64,000 bases of DNA from positions 8,995,166 through 9,059,165 of the forward strand of contig CM119266.1 in assembly GCA_051294375.1 (NCBI GenBank). Reading direction: 5' to 3'. This document shows positions 21,347-33,634 of the stretch, in pieces. The notes beneath the pieces are model-generated. The model searched no databases, was not told the origin of the DNA, and saw nothing but the letters and a program-made list of their open reading frames with translations. The position numbers and the translations under genes were made by a program. Numbering within the stretch: position 1 is the first letter of the stretch; each line of letters begins with the position of its first letter. This stretch comes from Paraspadella gotoi. Taxonomy: Eukaryota > Chaetognatha.

Positions 21347-23058
21347 TGGGTCTAAAGATCGAAAGCACAAAAGCCTTTCGTCCAAATCTGTGACCACAAT
21401 TTTCCTCTTCGGCTAAAAATTAGAAATTTTAGCCTCTACATTTCGACGTCGTCGTCGTCGTCGTCCGTCGTCGTTCCGTCGCTCCACGAAGACTTGAGTC
21501 TTTGTTCGACTGTAATTTGATTTTAATACTTAACAAATTAAAAATACGCTTTTTAATGGAATAATCGGTATTAATATAATATTAGTCGTAATCGAATAAA
21601 CCTAATTAAATTTAAGAAAAAATATTTCTCATTCGTTTATGTCATTTTTCATTTTATTATACTTTTCTAATTTTTTTTTCTTTTAAACATTTTTGTAACC
21701 TTTATTTTCAATTCTAATCCGTGGTTTTGATGTCAACTTAGACATTTGTCGTCGTCGTGTTTGGTTTCGTCGCGTCGTCGTGTGGTCGTCGTTCGTTGTC
21801 GTCGTCGTTGTTTGTTGTTGTCGTGCGTCGTCGTCCTTCCCTTCTTCCTCGTCCCTTCTCCTTTAATAAAATAGAAATTAGGATAACTCGCAGTTTGTTT
21901 TTTTTTTAATCAATATTCGATTTGAATTAAAATTCCATGAGGATTTCCAGATTAAACTCAGAACTAGAAGCCTTGTCCTTTTTTCTTCTTTTCCTCGAGG
22001 AAATTAAAAAAGAAAAGAAAAAATATATATTTTTGAGAGGGAAAAAAACTAAATCGAGGAGAAAAAGAGGAAAAACAAAGGTTTTGCATTAATTTTGTTT
22101 ATTTTTGTTTGTCGAAATTAAATATTTCATTATTCATAGGAAGCGGAGGTAAAATATATTCTAAAAATAGAGTTTTCTGTTGTTTGTTTTATCGTATAAA
22201 AAAAAAACATTGACATTAATCAACTAAAACTGAAAGTTTCTTACAATTTGCACCAGTTTACAAGTAACCTTAAATATTTCAAGCGTTCGTTTCAAAAAAA
22301 ATAAATAGTTATAAACTCATATTAAATGAATAGCATAAATATACAATTTGATAGTATAACTCAGAGATTAATTCATAAACGTTCTTCCATCTTTTCCTAT
22401 TTGTTCTTATTTTCGTTGAACTCTCACGAGTCACGTCTTATTACAGCCTCTCTATATTTCTCTCTCCTGTTCTGACAGCAATAAATCGAGCCTCAGATCT
22501 TTCTTGCGGGTTTCTTGGTTTTTTCAATTTTTTAGTCAATTTTTTTCTTTATTTTTTTTTTTTTTAACATCTTTTTGTGAATATACCGGGTTTCATTTTC
22601 TTTGTTTCTTTATAAAGGTCTTGTTTTATTTTCTTTCTTCTGAGTAAATCTCCGTTTTAACTGCCTGGGTTGCTTATTTTTTAACGGTTTTTATTACTTT
22701 TTTATCTATTTACGGAATTATAGTGTGTTCTTTTACTGCCCCGGGTTCGTATTTTTTTACAACGCGTTTCTTTTTTATTTTACATTTTTGAGGAGAATAA
22801 CGTTTTGCTCGTTTGTATTTTTGTTTTTTTTTTTTAAAGGTTTTTATTTTCTTTTTACATTGGAGCATACCAACGTTATTCTTTTTTTCTTTTTGGTGGT
22901 GAACTTTTTTTCGCCGAGTAGGGTCGTTTGGTCGGGTTGTCGTTTGTCGTCCGTCTGAATGTCGGTCGTCGGTCCTCGTGCCAACAAGTCGTGTTCTTTT
23001 GGCGGCCTTTTTGGCGCTACACAGAAAAGGGAGATCTTATTGTCTCCTTCTTCGTCGT

Positions 23059-23083
23059 NNNNNNNNNNNNNNNNNNNNNNNNN
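23059..23083. other. Assembly gap (25 N)
   Basis: An N run of exactly 25, a placeholder length also seen at 30,081-30,105, 36,278-36,302, 41,482-41,506, 49,286-49,310 and 60,499-60,523. The true size is therefore not known, and sequence repeats on the two sides. Confidence 0.99.
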
Positions 23084-24110
23084 GAGAGAGAGAGACATTC
23101 ATATTAATGTGGTCGAACGAAATGTTTTCAGACGTGATTTATCATTTCAGCGTCGCCCTCTTCCGATCGCTGCGACCTCCCCCCCAAAGTGGAGGGAGGG
23201 ACGCAGAGGGTGATGAGAAAATTGGACCCAGACCGGTTTAATATCGAGTTGTGGACAAATTAGAAACTTGGAATCCTATTTATATCGCAAAGCATATGTC
23301 TGATACTGTACAAAATATACAATGCCATCACCAAAATTATAAAATTGGTACAACCAATATAAAAATTATCCATTCATTTAATAAATAAGCTATCTTGCCC
23401 GCGACTTTGGACAGGCTTTGGTGGTTTAAGGCCTCCATCACTCTTACAAGATAATGACATAGCAGGTCCCTGCAAGCTTTCAATCAAGACTCTCTCACAG
23501 TCTTGTTTATTCACTCCCAGAGTACCTGGTCTTCCCTATCAATGAAGTGGAAAATATTTCAAAGAATGTTTCAATTGTATGAGAAGCCACTCCCTTAAGT
23601 ATTAGATCGGGAATACTTATTGTACTCCGCACTGCATCCAAATACAAGGAGCTGAATTTTATGAAATTGGTACAACCAATATAAAAATTATCCATTCATT
23701 TAATAAATAAGCTATCTTGCCCTGACTTTGGACAGGCTTTGGTGGTTTAAGGCCTCCATCACTCTTACAAGATAATATTATGTATGAAAAAGGAAGAACA
23801 GATTGAGATGAAAATATAGTATCTCTTTTCTCTCCCTCTCTCACCTCTCTCTCTCTCTTCCTCTCTCTCTCTCTCCCTCCCTCCCTCCTCCCTCCTCCTC
23901 CCCCTCTCCATCTCCCTTTCCCCCCAAGTTCTTAAACTTTAAAACTAACCCCATAATTTGAGACAAAGCTGAGCTCATAAAGAGACTCATTGCCTCTTCG
24001 TGCAATTTTTAACTCTTGAAATAAACTCGCCTCTCGTCGGCAAAAAAACCTTTACTCTTTCTTCCTTGAAATTTCCCTTAAGTGTCCGGACACATGCAAA
24101 CACGATCACG

Positions 24111-24205
<95 letters not shown>

Positions 24206-25709
24206 CCTCCTCCGCTCTGTTATTCCATCGTTTCTCCTTTCTTCGCTCCGCCTCCCCTTTCCCTCTTTCAATTAAAGGGAGGGTTTTCTAAAGCGGAAAT
24301 TAAAAAAACAAAACAGCATACATCCGTCCGTCCATTCATCCATCTATACATCCATCAATCTATTGATTCATCATCAATCCACCCAGACCGTGAGATAAGC
24401 CTTCGACCTGACATTCGGAATATTTCTTTAGTCTTTCTGCCTCCTTTTCTTTCTTTCTGTTTCGTTAGTCTTAAACTATAAGAATACAATATACAAATAA
24501 CTACAAGTAACTACTATATAATTTTGTAATTTCGTTCTTTTATTCTATCGCCAGGCATACCAAAACCCTCACAGTCCTTACCTCTTCCTCCCGCTTCTCA
24601 AATTGACTTACCTCCCCTCCTTATCGTGCTCCTCCACTCACCTCCCCCCCACCGACCGCCTCATGAAAAGGATTATGACCATCATGAGCCGAAGGAAGGA
24701 TTTCATTTTTTTTTTTTTAATAACAAAAATAACAACACAGAGTTTCAATCACTTTGAAGCGAGCGTTCCGGGGAAATGGAGGGACAGAAGGGATAGTACG
24801 GTGAAAAGGATGGGGCCAGATATTTTTAGATCGATTTTCGGAACGTTCCTTCATTTTTCAGTTTGTTTCTTGCTCGAGAACTTGACAAGTTTTCCCGTCT
24901 GTCCGTCTGTCAGTCCGTCGAGTCTTCGGCACAAAAAAAAAATCTTCTGCAATAGTAACGCCGTTCACCCCCCCCCCCCCCCCCCCAAAAAAAAGTGATT
25001 TTCTCTCTCCGACTTGAAGAGGCGTTTCGAATTTTAAAAAAACTTGACGTAAGCGGATGTATAAAGACAGCGACGCCCAAAAACTTTCACGTCGCCTTGC
25101 AACCGTCTTTTTAGTTACCGCGCGAAGTGCTCGCGGAGCAATTCTATAAGTCACTTTTCGCGTCCGTCGGTCCGTCGATATGTCTGTCCGTTAAAAATGC
25201 ATATAATTTGACTATGATCTAAGGTACTGCTAGCGCCGACTTCAGGAATTCCTAAAACTATAAGGTATAAAAGACGAAATTTCGATGCAGAGCATGTCAA
25301 AAATACACGAGCAAAGATTCGTTAATCATGTCATATTTGATCATGAATATAAAGTCACCGCGGCGCAACGCATTATGAATTACCCTTCTTTTTTTTAGTT
25401 TTTCAGAATCTTTTCTTTTCTTTTTTTTTTGGAAAGAATTTTTCTGGTTTCTCGAAAGGGACGACCTTTAGTAAAGGCTTTACCGGTTTTTGCTCTGAGA
25501 GAAAAAAAAAATCTCTCGAAATTGAATTTCTGGTGTTTTTTAGTCTTAGGGGAAATGGGGGGAGTGGGGGCGGAAGATGAAAGTGAAGTCGGAGAGAGAA
25601 AATATCAAAGCGAAACTCAAAGTCTTTCTATCTTTATTTTTTTACCTTCTTTCTTTATTTTTTGTCTCTCCTTCTTTCTCTTTCTTATTTCTTTCTTCTT
25701 TCTTTCTTT

Positions 25710-25741
<32 letters not shown>

Positions 25742-26506
25742 TTTTTCTCTGCCTATTTTCTTTTCTTTTTTTCTATCTTTTTTTCTTCCTATAATTGCGA
25801 TATTGTGGACGTAATTGAATATAATACATATAATCCGACAATAGCCATCATGCTTTCTCTGGCTCCTAGAATTACAATCCCGCTATACCGCTTCGCTCTA
25901 CTGCCCGCTCCACCTATTGACTCCTTTCAACCCAAACTCCAGACAAAATATGCCTCAATCATCGCCCACGAGTCTCCATTATTCCCGAAATGACCTGCGT
26001 CTGTGATTGACGCATCGAAGCACCTCCTTCTCTCTCCTTTCTTCTCTCTCATCTCTGCTCTCTTCTCTCTCTCTCTCTCTCTCTCTTCTCCTCTCTCTCT
26101 CTCTCATTCGATCTTGTCATTTAGGCTTTTCCGGTCGGATGCTTCCTCTACTTCCTTACTTTTCTCTCGGTACCTTCTCTTCCTTTCCTTTCTCTTTTTT
26201 ATTTCTTCTTTTTTAGTTTCGTTTTTCATTTCTTTTACTTTTTTCGTCCTTATTTTCTCTCTTTTCTTTTTTTTTTGTCTTTCTCCTTCATTGGACTAAG
26301 TCGGTTGACTCCTTTTTCCTGATCACTGTCTCACCTCTTTCTCCTCCTCCTCCTCTTCCTCTTCCTCCTCATCATTTTCTTAACCATTTGCCTTGCAGTT
26401 TAACTCTACTCCCTTCCACCCCCTTTAAGCCCTTCCCGCCATACATTTATCTCTTTCTCTTTAACTTCCTTTACATCATTCCAGCCTTACTTCTTTTCCC
26501 CCACCC

Positions 26507-26563
<57 letters not shown>

Positions 26564-27631
26564 GCTCATCTCTCTCTCTCACCTTCCTCACGTGCTCTTT
26601 TCTCTCTTCCTTCACATTAATAGAAGAAACGTTTAAAGAGCGAATTTCTTTTCCTAAGAATTTAAAACGAAGAACGTTAAAGAGGAATTATTACACCAAC
26701 AGCAGCTTGAGGGTGGACATCCCCTTTCCTTCACCAAACGATTGAGAACGGAGGATGATTACTTATCGGATCCCTCTCTCCAATCCCCCAATCCCCAGTG
26801 CGATAATCCCGATCCCCGATCTCCAAATCATTCCTTCTCACCTTGTCATTTAAATCTTCACCTTTTAAGGATCGAAATTTCATCGTCACTTCCCCACGCC
26901 CCTCTCCGCGCCACTATTCAAAGCCACGACCCGCGTCATGACCCGCGCCACTCCATAAGCCACACTCCACGCCACTCCTGTACCCACAGTGCGATATTTT
27001 GTAAACAGACGTAATTGCCCCTTCTCCCCCTTGCTACTCTTTTTAACACTCTCCAGTCTTCATTGCTACTCCTCACGCCACAGTTCCACCGCCACTCTCC
27101 GCCCAATATTCACAACACAACCGTTCACACCACTTCTGACGCCCACTCCAAAAGCCGCTCTCAACTCCACTCCGATGCCATACTTCAAGCCACTCTTCAC
27201 GACAGTCTCAGCCTCATTCCCCACGCCACTTCCCAGCCCCCCCAACCCACTCTCCCACTACCCACCCCCTATTTACCGCCCCTCCATTGCCTCCAACCCT
27301 CTATTACCCTACCTAATCTCCACCCGTACCACCCTTTTCACCACCCTCTTGTCTCCCCCTCACCATGAGAATTCTCTTCCTTTCTTCTTCCATAAAATTC
27401 TTCTTCGATCGAATCGCGTTTCTCCAACAAATTTATTCCCTCGACTCTACTTCGGTTGAAGGAGGCGCCGCAGCCCGCCGCAGTCCCCGCAGCCCGCCGC
27501 AGCCCCGCCGCCGGTTTAAGCCGTCCTACGCGCGAAAATCGGGCGCCGGGTCTGATCGGCGGCGTCTGGGAATGGCCCGGCGTCAACCTAGAGAGAGAGA
27601 GGATGAGAGAAGGGAGAGAGAGATGAAGAGA

Positions 27632-27671
<40 letters not shown>

Positions 27672-27794
27672 GCCACCGTGAGGTAAATTCGGGGCGGCCG
27701 CGCTCGTGTTTAAGATAGGGCATGGAGCGGCGCGCATGAGAAGCTGCGCCGTGTTAGAGAGTTTATTCGAACCGACGCCGGTTTCTTGAGAGAG

Positions 27795-27878
<84 letters not shown>

Positions 27879-30080
27879 AGGAAGAGAGGCGAAGCGATAT
27901 TTGAGATTTTAGTGTTGAGCTTTCACTTCTAATGTTTTTGTTTACCGTTTCGGTGTCACATGTTCTGTTTCTTTCTCATAGCAAAATTAATAAAATTACT
28001 GGTGCATCCAACGTATTCATTAATCGAATATAAATATTCGAAATATTCGCCTGGAAAAATAATAAATAATTGAAAATTCCTGAGAATCTTGATGAGGATT
28101 CCACTGTATTCGCTGAATGTGGATTAATATCTCATGAATCTGGATGCGTCAACCTTATGAATTATGATTTAATTCATTTCAACTTCGCATTTTTCTCTCT
28201 TCAATTTCACGCGCGGCGCTCATTCGCGAAGCCTTTCGTTACCATATCACGAAAATAGCTTAGTGACGCCGAGAGAGAGAGAGAGATAGAGAGAAGAGAG
28301 AGAGAGAGGAGAGAGAGAAGAGAGAGAAGAGAAGACGAGAAGAAGGAGAGAGAGAGAGAGAGAGAAGAGAGAGAAAAATGGGTCTAAAGATCGAAAGCAC
28401 AAAAGCCTTTCGTCCAAATCTGTGACCCACAATTTTCCTCTTTCGCTAAAAATAGAATTTTAGCCTCTACATTTCGACGTCGTCGTCGTCGTCGTCGTCG
28501 TCGTTCTCTCGCCTCCACGAAGACTTGAGTCTTTGTTCGACTGTAATTTGATTTTAATACTTAACAAATTAAAAATACGCTTTTAATGGAATAATCGGTA
28601 TTAATATAATATTAGTCGTATCGAATAAACCTAAATTAATTTAAAAAAAATAATTTCTCATTCGTTTATGTCATTATTTCATTTTATTATACTTTTCTAA
28701 TTTTTTTTTCTTTAAACTTTTTGTAACCTTTATTTTCAATTCTAATCCGTGTTTGATGTCAACTGAGACATTTGTCGTCGTTCGTTGTTGTTGTCGTCGC
28801 GTTCGTCGGTGTGTCGCGTCGTATGTCGTCTGTCGTTGTTGTTGTTGTCGTCGTCGTTCTCCTTCCCTTCTTCCTTCGTCCCTTCTCCTTCCTAAAAAAT
28901 AGAAAGGATAACCGCAGTTTTGTTTTTTTTTAATCAATATTCGATTGAATTAAAATTCCATGAGGTTTCCAGCAATTAAACTCGAATGAAGCCTGTCCTT
29001 TTTCTTCTTTTCCTCGAGGAAATTAAAAAAAAAAGAAAAAATATATATTTTTCGAGAGGGAAAAAAAACTAAATCGGAGGAGAAAAAGAGGAAAAACAAG
29101 GTTTTGCATTTAATTTCGTTATTTTTGTTTGTCGAAATTAATATTTCATTATTCATAAGGGAAGCGGAGGTAATAATTATTTAAATTAGGTTTTCTGTGT
29201 TTGTTTTATCGTATGGAAAAAAAAAACATTGCTACATTAATCAACTAAAACTGAAAGTTTTTACAATTTGCACCAGTTTACAAGTAACCTTATAATATTT
29301 CAAGCGTTCGTTTCAAAAAAAATAAATGTTATAAACTCATAATTAAATGAATAGCATAAATATACAATTTGATAGTATAACTCAGAGATATAATTATCAA
29401 CGTCTTCCATACTCTTTCCGTATTTGTTCTTTTTTCGTGAGACTCTCACGAGTCACGTCTTATTACAGCCTCTCTATATTTCTCTCTCCTGTTCTGACAG
29501 CAATAAATCGAGCCTCAGATCTTTCTTGCGGGTTTCTTGGTTTTTTCAATTTTTTAGTCAATTTTTTTCTTTATTTTTTTTTTTTTTAACATCTTTTTGT
29601 GAATATACCGGGTTTCATTTTCTTTGTTTCTTTATAAAGGTCTTGTTTTATTTTCTTTCTTCTGAGTAAATCTCCGTTTTAACTGCCTGGGTTGCTTATT
29701 TTTTAACGGTTTTTATTACTTTTTTATCTATTTACGGAATTATAGTGTGTTCTTTTACTGCCCCGGGTTCGTATTTTTTTACAACGCGTTTCTTTTTTAT
29801 TTTACATTTTTGAGGAGAATAACGTTTTGCTCGTTTGTATTTTTGTTTTTTTTTTTTAAAGGTTTTTATTTTCTTTTTACATTGGAGCATACCAACGTTA
29901 TTCTTTTTTTCTTTTTGGTGGTGAACTTTTTTTCGCCGAGTAGGGTCGTTTGGTCGGGTTGTCGTTTGTCGTCCGTCTGAATGTCGGTCGTCGGTCCTCG
30001 TGCCAACAAGTCGTGTTCTTTTGGCGGCCTTTTTGGCGCTACACAGAAAAGGGAGATCTTATTGTCTCCTTCTTCGTCGT
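23084..30080. repeat. ~7-kb repeated unit Q, copy 2
   Basis: Starts at the equivalent of 16,056 and ends at exactly the same final bases as copy 1. The first ~2.6 kb (to about 25,668) and the last ~630 bases (from about 29,450) are almost identical to copy 1. The middle (about 25,670-29,450) differs by many single-base indels and few substitutions. It carries the same minisatellites, GA/CT tracts and dispersed elements in the same order, and likewise no intact gene. Confidence 0.9.
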
Positions 30081-30105
30081 NNNNNNNNNNNNNNNNNNNN
30101 NNNNN
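30081..30105. other. Assembly gap (25 N)
   Basis: Left side ends like the end of copy 1. The right side resumes inside unit Q at the equivalent of 16,715, which is not the natural continuation. Confidence 0.99.
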
Positions 30106-31748
30106 GGTGGTTTAAGGCCTCCATCACTCTTACAAGATAATATTATGTATGAAAAGGAAGAACAGATTGAGATGAAAATATAGTATCTCTTTTCTCTCCC
30201 TCTCTCACCCTCTCTCTCTCTCTCTTCCTCTCTCTCTCTCTCCCTCCTCCCTCCCTCCCTCTCCATCTCCCTTCCTCTCCCCTCAGTTCTTAAACTTTAA
30301 AACTAACACCCATAATTTGAGACAAAGCTGAGCCATAAAGAGACTCATTGCCTCTTCGTGCAATTTTTAACTCTTGAAATAAACTCGCTCTAGTCGGCAA
30401 AAAAACCTTTACTCTTTCTTCCTTGAAATTTCCCTTAAGTGTCCGGACACATGCAAACACGATCACGTTTTCTCTCTCTCTCTCTTCTCTTCTCTCTCTC
30501 TCTCTCTCTCATCTCTCCTCCTCTCTCTCTCTCTCTCTCTCTCCCTCTCTCTCCTCCTCCGCTCTGTTATTCCATCGTTTTCTCCTTTCTTCGCTCCGCC
30601 TCCCCTTTCCCTCTTTCAATTAAAGGGAGGGTTTTCTAAAGCGGAAATTAAAAAACAAAACAGCATACATCCGTCCGTCCATTCATCCATCTATACATCC
30701 ATCAATCTATTGATTCATCCATCAATCCACCCAGACCGTGAGATAAGCCTTCGACCTGACATTCGGAATATTTCTTTAGTCTTTCTGCCTCCTTTTCTTT
30801 CTTTCTGTTTCGTTAGTCTTAAACTATAAGAATACAATATACAAATAACTACAAGTAACTACTATATATTTTTGTAATTTCGTTCTTTTATTCTATCGCC
30901 AGGCATACCAAAACCCTCACAGTCCTTACCTCTTCCTCCCGCTTCTCAAATTGACTTACCTCCCCTCCTTATCGTGCTCCTCCACTCACCTCCCCCCCAC
31001 CGACCGCCTCATGAAAAGGATTATGACCATCCATGAGCCGAAGGAAGGGATTTCATTTTTTTTTTAATAACAAAAATAACAACACAGAGTTTCAATCACT
31101 TTGAAGCGAGCGTTCCGGGGAAATGGAGGGACAGAAGGGTAGTACGGGTGAAAAGGATGGGGCCAGATATTTTTAGATCGATTTTCGGAACGTTCCTTCA
31201 TTTTTCAGTTTGTTTCTTGCTCGAGAACTTGACAAGTTTTCCCGTCTGTCCGTCTGTCAGTCCGTCGAGGTCTTTCGGCACAAAAAAAAATCTTCTGCAA
31301 TAGTAACGCCGTTCACCCCCCCCTTCCCCCCCCAAAAAAAAAAGTGATTTCTCTCTCCGTCTTGAAGACGCGTTCGAATTTTAAAAAACTTGACGTAAGC
31401 GGATGTATAAAGACAGCGACGCCCAAAAACTTTCACGTCGCCTCGCAACCGTCTTTTTAGTTACGCCGCGAGTGCTCGCGGAGCAATTCTATAAGTCACT
31501 TTTCGGTCCGTCGGTCCGTCGATATGTCTGTCCGTTAAAAATGCATATAATTTGACTATGATCTAAGGTACTGCTAGCGCCGACTTCAGGAATTCCTAAA
31601 ACTATAAGGTATAAAAGACGAAATTTCGATGCAGAGCATGTCAAAAATACACGAGCAAAGATTCGTTAATCATGTCATATTTGATCATGAATATAAAGTC
31701 ACCGCGGCGCAACGCATTATGAATTACCCTTCTTTTTTTTTAGTTTTT
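30106..31748. repeat. Partial unit Q (equivalent of 16,715-18,373)
   Basis: Runs from GGTGGTTTAAGGCCTCC to the T-rich tract after GCATTATGAATTACCC, then switches directly to segment P at a poly-T/AGTTTTTCA junction. The palindrome-ended element is at about 31,459-31,713, where its head reads CCGCGAGTGCTCGCGG, closest to the copy at 48,323. Confidence 0.85.
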
Positions 31749-33634
31749 CAACGGAAATCGATTTTCTTTCTTTCTTTTTATTTCTTGATTCGAAGAATAA
31801 AGTGAAGAGAAAAAGTGAAGAGGTTTAGTTTTTATGTTGACGCCGTAGGGGGTCAACCAACGGTAGATTACTGTCTTCTCTCTCTCTTTCTCTTTTCTCT
31901 CTTCTCTCTCTTCTTTATTTTTTTCTACTATTTATGGTTTCTTTCTGTTTCTCTCTTTTTCCTTTTCTTTATTTCTCTTTCTCTCTCTGCTCCCTCTCAC
32001 TCTCCTTGATCGAAGTACGCCTAATTTACAACTTTCCTTCCGTCTATTATATAGAATAAATATTAGGAACTCACTCTCCCCCCTTTTCCATCTCAAACTC
32101 GACCCTCTCGTTTTTTTCCCCCTCACCCAAGGTGCCACCCCTCCCCTGTGTTCATCGCCAATATCTCTGCCAACTGCGAAATCTAATTTCCCAAAAAAAT
32201 CAGAAACCAAAAAAAAAAAAAATAAGAAAAAATAGTCGAAAAAATAAAATGCAAATAAAAAACCCCAAAAAACTTCACACCAGCTTACGAGATATTTTTT
32301 TTTCTCTTTGCTTTAAAATCGGCCCTTGAGACGGAGGCGTCCTCTCGAGGTGGCGGATCCACTCCGAAAAGCCTCTCACACAAATATGTTCTTCTCATCT
32401 TTTTCACGGACGTCGTCGTCCGTTCGTTCGTCGTCGTCGTCTTTCATTGTTAAGATCCAACTGGAACCCCAATACTTTAACGCCTCCTTCATTTCAAGTC
32501 TTAATGCTCTTTTTTGCACTCCGGTCGTGCGAACAACACGAGGCCGCCATTCTTGCTCGGTGCCTTCATCTCACCGTTTTCTAAACTTACTACCGTTGTA
32601 CACGAATTCGATTCCTTGCCCCTACTTTATTTCTCTCACTTGTTCTGTGAGGTAGAAAGTGACACTGATCCGCAATTTCGGGGTTTCCTCTCTCTTTTTG
32701 TCCTTTCTCTCTTTTTCTCCCTCTGTCACTCTCCTTCCCTATTCTCTCTCTCCCTCTCTCTCTCTCTTTCTCTCTCTCTCTCTACCAATTAAGCTCCGTC
32801 TCCTCTTCGATTGCCTTGCGAGGGAAAGACAGCCAATAATTCCTACGTCTATGAGAATTCGCATTTCGTTGTGAAACCGATCGATTTGGATAAGAGATGA
32901 ACCAAAAATTTATCATTAATAGATCTAAAATTTAATCATCACGATACTAATTAGAAATAATTTGAATATTAAAAAAAATTCTGATTTAAATATATTAATT
33001 CTCATAAATAATACCAAATAAATTTGCAATTAACAATTTTCAGTTATTTTTTTCAATTTCGCCCGAACATGATCCAGAAAAAATTTCCAAATATTTTTTT
33101 CGAATGCCGCACTGCACACTTTTCATGCCTATGCTGGCGACTGTTAAAAAAAAAAACTATCATTATTTTCTCCACTATTTCCGAAATCGACATGCGACCA
33201 ATGACAACGGACGACCGTAGACGACGACCGACGACACGACGACGAAGACGGCGACCGATTGACAAACGACGATTGAAACGACGAAAATGAACGCTTTTTT
33301 TCTTTGTGTTTACTTTTCTGAATAATAAAAAAAAGGAATCTTTAAGAAAAATGTCAAAGGAGGCAGCGACATCCCCAGGGGCATTTAGCATCGCGACGCC
33401 CATTGCTTCCAGTTGCGGTCTGTATCGAAGAAGGGAAGAGAGAGAGAGAGTAGAGGAGAGAGAGGAGAGAGAAGAGAGAGGAGAGAGAGGAGAACAGCAG
33501 CCACGAGAGAGATGAGGGAGGGAGAGAGGAGGGAGGGAGAGGGAGGAGGATGAGAAGAAAAAAGACCGGCCAGACAGACCAAACAGAGATAGAGGGGTAA
33601 CCAAAAAGAGGAGACGGAGACGAAGACAGAGATT
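31749..33634. repeat. Segment P, copy 2
   Basis: The same order of landmarks as 14,262-16,055 but with many single-base insertions and deletions, including inside otherwise unique words. Microsatellites are broken. The 183-codon reverse frame at 33,053-33,604 crosses the broken GA/CT and GAC tracts and is not a gene. Confidence 0.85.

Larger units (their letters stand above)
16056..23058. repeat. ~7-kb repeated unit Q, copy 1
   Basis: From GAGACATTCATATTAATGTGG to TTGTCTCCTTCTTCGTCGT at the gap. It recurs as copy 2 (23,084-30,080), in parts at 30,106-31,748, 33,635-36,277, 36,303-37,520 and 41,507-45,690. Order inside: two dispersed-repeat copies (16,317; 16,638), (CT)n at 17,088-17,175, a poly-C tract at 17,941-17,959, a palindrome-ended element at 18,086-18,342, (TTTC)n at 18,660-18,716, (CT)n at 19,018-19,075 and 19,480-19,540, a CACGCCACTCC-type minisatellite at 19,860-20,330, a GC-rich block at 20,430-20,550, GA tracts at 20,564-20,640, 20,758-20,833 and 21,237-21,342, and (GTC)n at 21,445-21,485 and 21,745-21,840. 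No intact gene is visible anywhere in it. Confidence 0.85.

Noticed and set aside
33053-33604. 183-codon reverse frame
   Set aside because: Lies in the noisy second copy of segment P across GAC and GA tracts; the cleaner copy 1 does not keep this frame.
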